A stretch of DNA of 64,000 nt, taken from JADGHE01 sp035716025. GTDB taxonomy: Bacteria; Pseudomonadota; Alphaproteobacteria; Rhizobiales; Xanthobacteraceae. The stretch covers positions 62,001-126,000 of the forward strand of contig DASTKH010000044.1 of assembly GCA_035716025.1 (NCBI GenBank), in the 5' to 3' direction. The position numbers were made by a program, and so were the translations under genes. The notes below the pieces were generated by a model, which saw nothing but the letters and a program-made list of their open reading frames with translations, did no database searches and was not told the origin of the DNA. Position 1 is the stretch's first letter, and each line of letters begins with the position of its first letter. Below, piece by piece: positions 62,483-64,000 of this stretch.

Positions 62483-62498
62483 TCGTGCGTTTGCAGGA
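62483..62498. promoter_or_regulatory. EPS dyad site D, ahead of unit I
   Basis: TCGTGCGTTTGCAGGA, 160 bp upstream of the GT4 ATG in the spacer after the LuxR-type gene. It matches the site consensus at 14 of 16 positions. Confidence 0.5.
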
Positions 62499-62581
62499 AA
62501 GAAGCCGCGTGCAGCCGGCCTGGGCGTGAAGCCGTGCCGCCGTCGGGCGGACGCGCGGCACGCTTTCTTGCGGGTGCCGGA

Positions 62582-63289
62582 TCAGGGCAGAAGGGCTACG
62601 CGGGCGAGCAGGGAAACGAGAGCGGCCTGGCGCTTCGTGTTCGTCTTGGCAAAGATGGAGCCAAGCTGGGTACGAACCGTCGTCCGGCTCACCCGCCGGC
62701 TTTTTGCCACCTCGTCGGGCGTCTGTCCCTTGGCAAGTTGAACGGCAAGCCGTGCCTCGGTCAAAGTGAGGCCGAACAGGCGCTTGAGTGTGTCGGGATT
62801 CGGGGCGAGCGGAGCATCCATGTCGAGAAGGATGACGACGCCGAGATTGTCGCACGCGGTATTGATCGCTTGCACGACCGAAAAGGTGACGCCGTTTTCT
62901 CGGGAAACCGCAAGCCATGTCAGCGCGCCGAGGGTGAGCCGCCCGCGTCCGCGCTCGACGAGGTTCTGCAGTACGATCTGCCGGCGGGCGAGGCTTGCCG
63001 GCTCGCCCTCGTTCTCGCGGTCAAGAAGCCTGCGTGCGGCGGCGTTCGCCGTGATGATCTTCTTGCGTGCGTCGATGACCACGTAGCCGCAGTCCAGCCG
63101 TTCCAGGACACGGAGCAGGTGCGGCTCCTCCTTGTCCAGAAGGTGCGTGTCGTCGCGGCTCGTAGGCGGCCGCCAGACGGGCGCTTTCGCCGGAACGACG
63201 GTGGGCGTTTCCTCGGCGGGAAGGGCAGGAAGGGCGGGAAGGATCGCCGCCGTATCGAACAGGCGTACGGCTGCGCTCGGACGACGCAT
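62582..63289 (-). CDS. PAS-LuxR type transcriptional regulator at the head of the EPS locus
   Basis: 235 aa from ATG 63289, which has AGGAGG 6 bp upstream. The N-terminal 60 residues are low complexity. A PAS-like sensor region (about 65-165) carries RLDCGYVVIDARKKIITANAAARRLLD. The C-terminal LuxR helix-turn-helix (about 175-230) has LTLTEARLAVQLAKGQTPDEVA and SRTTVRTQLGSIFAKT. There is no autoinducer-binding domain. Its position beside unit I suggests that it controls the EPS genes, possibly through the shared dyads. Confidence 0.85.
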   Translation of the reverse strand: MRRPSAAVRLFDTAAILPALPALPAEETPTVVPAKAPVWRPPTSRDDTHLLDKEEPHLLRVLERLDCGYVVIDARKKIITANAAARRLLDRENEGEPASLARRQIVLQNLVERGRGRLTLGALTWLAVSRENGVTFSVVQAINTACDNLGVVILLDMDAPLAPNPDTLKRLFGLTLTEARLAVQLAKGQTPDEVAKSRRVSRTTVRTQLGSIFAKTNTKRQAALVSLLARVALLP

Positions 63290-63553
63290 AAGTGCCTCCT
63301 GTGATCTCGAATCGGTGTTTCTCAGGAAGGCAATTCGCGCAACGCGTTCCCTGTACTCAACGCGGGCCCCACGACACGCGTCATCACTGACCTGAGGGCC
63401 GTCCCCGATTGTCGGCCTTCGGTTTGCGATAACCGCGAGAGGTATGATCGGCATCACGGCCGACAAGCACGAAGCGGTCCTTGGAACCTGTCAGGAGAAA
63501 CGCCTCCCAGATGATCTCCTGCAGCGCTTTTTACGCAGGGAAACAATCCATGT

Positions 63554-63571
63554 TTTCCGGAGAACCGTAAA
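63554..63571. promoter_or_regulatory. Inverted repeat with CGGAGAACCG core, copy 1
   Basis: TTTCCGG-AGAA-CCGTAAA, 7-bp arms with one mismatch. Shares its core and AGAA centre with copy 2, 148 bp downstream. Confidence 0.45.
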
Positions 63572-63692
63572 TGAGTCTGGAGTAGTACGTCCGAAATCGT
63601 ACGACGGAAGCGCACGCACCGATAGGATGGAGGATGGAACGCTCGCGGCCGTACCCCGTTGGGCGGGTTCCATCGCCGGGTTCCGCGGGGAA

Positions 63693-63723
63693 GAGCGAAA
63701 ATTTCGGAGAACCGAAAGCGCTC
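63693..63723 (+). promoter_or_regulatory. Inverted repeat with CGGAGAACCG core, copy 2
   Basis: GAGCG (63693-63697) and CGCTC (63719-63723) flank a perfect inner stem TTTCGG-AGAA-CCGAAA (63702-63717). It lies 48 bases before the GT4 ATG, so it is probably within the leader RNA, where it could fold, or it may be a protein-binding dyad. Confidence 0.45.
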
Positions 63724-63771
63724 CTGGAACGTTCATCAGAAGTCGACCGCGCCGCGAGGAGCTGCCTTCCG

Positions 63772-64000
63772 ATGCGAATTGCCCAGGTGGCTCCTTTGAT
63801 CGAGGCCGTTCCTCCGAGACTCTATGGCGGCACTGAAAGGGTGGTCTCTTTTCTGACGGAAGAGCTGGTCCGGCAGGGACATGAGGTCACGCTCTTTGCG
63901 AGCGGCGATTCCACGACCTCGGCGAAGCTCGTTCCCGTGGTGGATCGGGCACTGCGGCTTTCCGGCATTCGCGATCACACCGCAAGTACGCTCGTGATGC
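63772..64000 (+). CDS. Glycosyltransferase family 4, N-terminus only
   Basis: Translation from ATG 63772 (GAGGAG about 12 bp upstream) starts MRIAQVAPLIEAVPPRLYGG and continues TERVVSFLTEELVRQGHEVT with LFASGDS. This is the acceptor domain of a GT4 family widespread in rhizobia. 76 codons are present; the gene continues beyond base 64000. It is transcribed away from the EPS units and may start another operon of the locus. Confidence 0.88.
   Translation, partial: MRIAQVAPLIEAVPPRLYGGTERVVSFLTEELVRQGHEVTLFASGDSTTSAKLVPVVDRALRLSGIRDHTASTLVM

Larger units (their letters stand above)
63290..63771. other. 482-bp divergent intergenic region with two related hairpins
   Basis: Spacer between the LuxR-type gene (minus) and a GT4 gene (plus). 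No credible coding frame. It holds two inverted repeats with the shared core CGGAGAACCG at 63554-63571 and 63693-63723, a short GTACG/CGTAC pair near 63585-63602, and GAGGAG before the GT4 start. Confidence 0.55.

Overview
The window is GC-rich chromosomal DNA of an alphaproteobacterium, most likely Hyphomicrobiales (Xanthobacteraceae/Nitrobacteraceae-like). The evidence is an alphaproteobacterial addB-addA pair, a RegB/RegA (ActS/ActR) redox two-component pair, a heparinase II/III gene next to rsmB, a rhizobial-type short H-NS-like protein, a complete pqqABCDE operon, and a dispersed palindromic repeat of a type I recall from rhizobial genomes. I saw no rRNA, tRNA, CRISPR array or intact insertion sequence.

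Left part, 1-23.7 kb, mostly core functions. addB and addA (addA runs off the left edge) follow a MurU-like nucleotidyltransferase. Then come an SDR oxidoreductase, regA-regB, and divergently htpX, rsmB, a heparinase II/III protein, recF and 2-keto-3-deoxygluconate kinase. Facing these are two overlapping paralogous half-size membrane proteins, KDPG aldolase, and an RND efflux pump with adaptor and TetR regulator. A TetR-type palindrome lies upstream of tetR.

Middle part, 23.8-35.1 kb, periplasmic PQQ oxidation and small catabolic units. pqqABCDE (minus strand) lies beside two sorbosone-dehydrogenase-like beta-propellers and two c-type cytochromes, so cofactor synthesis, dehydrogenases and electron acceptors are adjacent. 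pqqE carries a repeat-derived N-terminal extension. An M20 peptidase is divergent from a tightly coupled pair of amidohydrolases plus a Rieske protein.

Right part, 35.2-64 kb, an exopolysaccharide (EPS) locus. It opens with an H-NS-like gene, an AT-richer intergenic region full of inverted repeats, a leaderless glycosidase-like protein and a type I secretion ABC/HlyD pair, an arrangement like rhizobial PrsDE with its EPS glycanases. Then, all on the minus strand, come four EPS transcription units. (I) GT4, Wzy/ligase, asparagine synthase, Wzc-like co-polymerase. (II) A-T-TE NRPS-like protein, UDP-glucose dehydrogenase, a GT2 gene broken by one amber codon. (III) Wzx flippase, an intact paralogous GT2. 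(IV) nucleotidyltransferase, aminotransferase, initiating sugar-phosphate transferase, 4,6-dehydratase, beta-propeller, outer-membrane OPX exporter. Together they form a near-complete Wzx/Wzy pathway for a polymer likely to contain an amino-deoxy sugar and a uronic acid that may be amidated or aminoacylated.

The most notable observation is a shared 16-bp dyad (consensus TCRTGCGTTCGCACGA) in the intergenic region ahead of each of these four units, with a LuxR-type regulator gene at the head of the cluster. This suggests a dedicated EPS regulon. A further GT4 gene leaves the window on the right behind two related hairpins.
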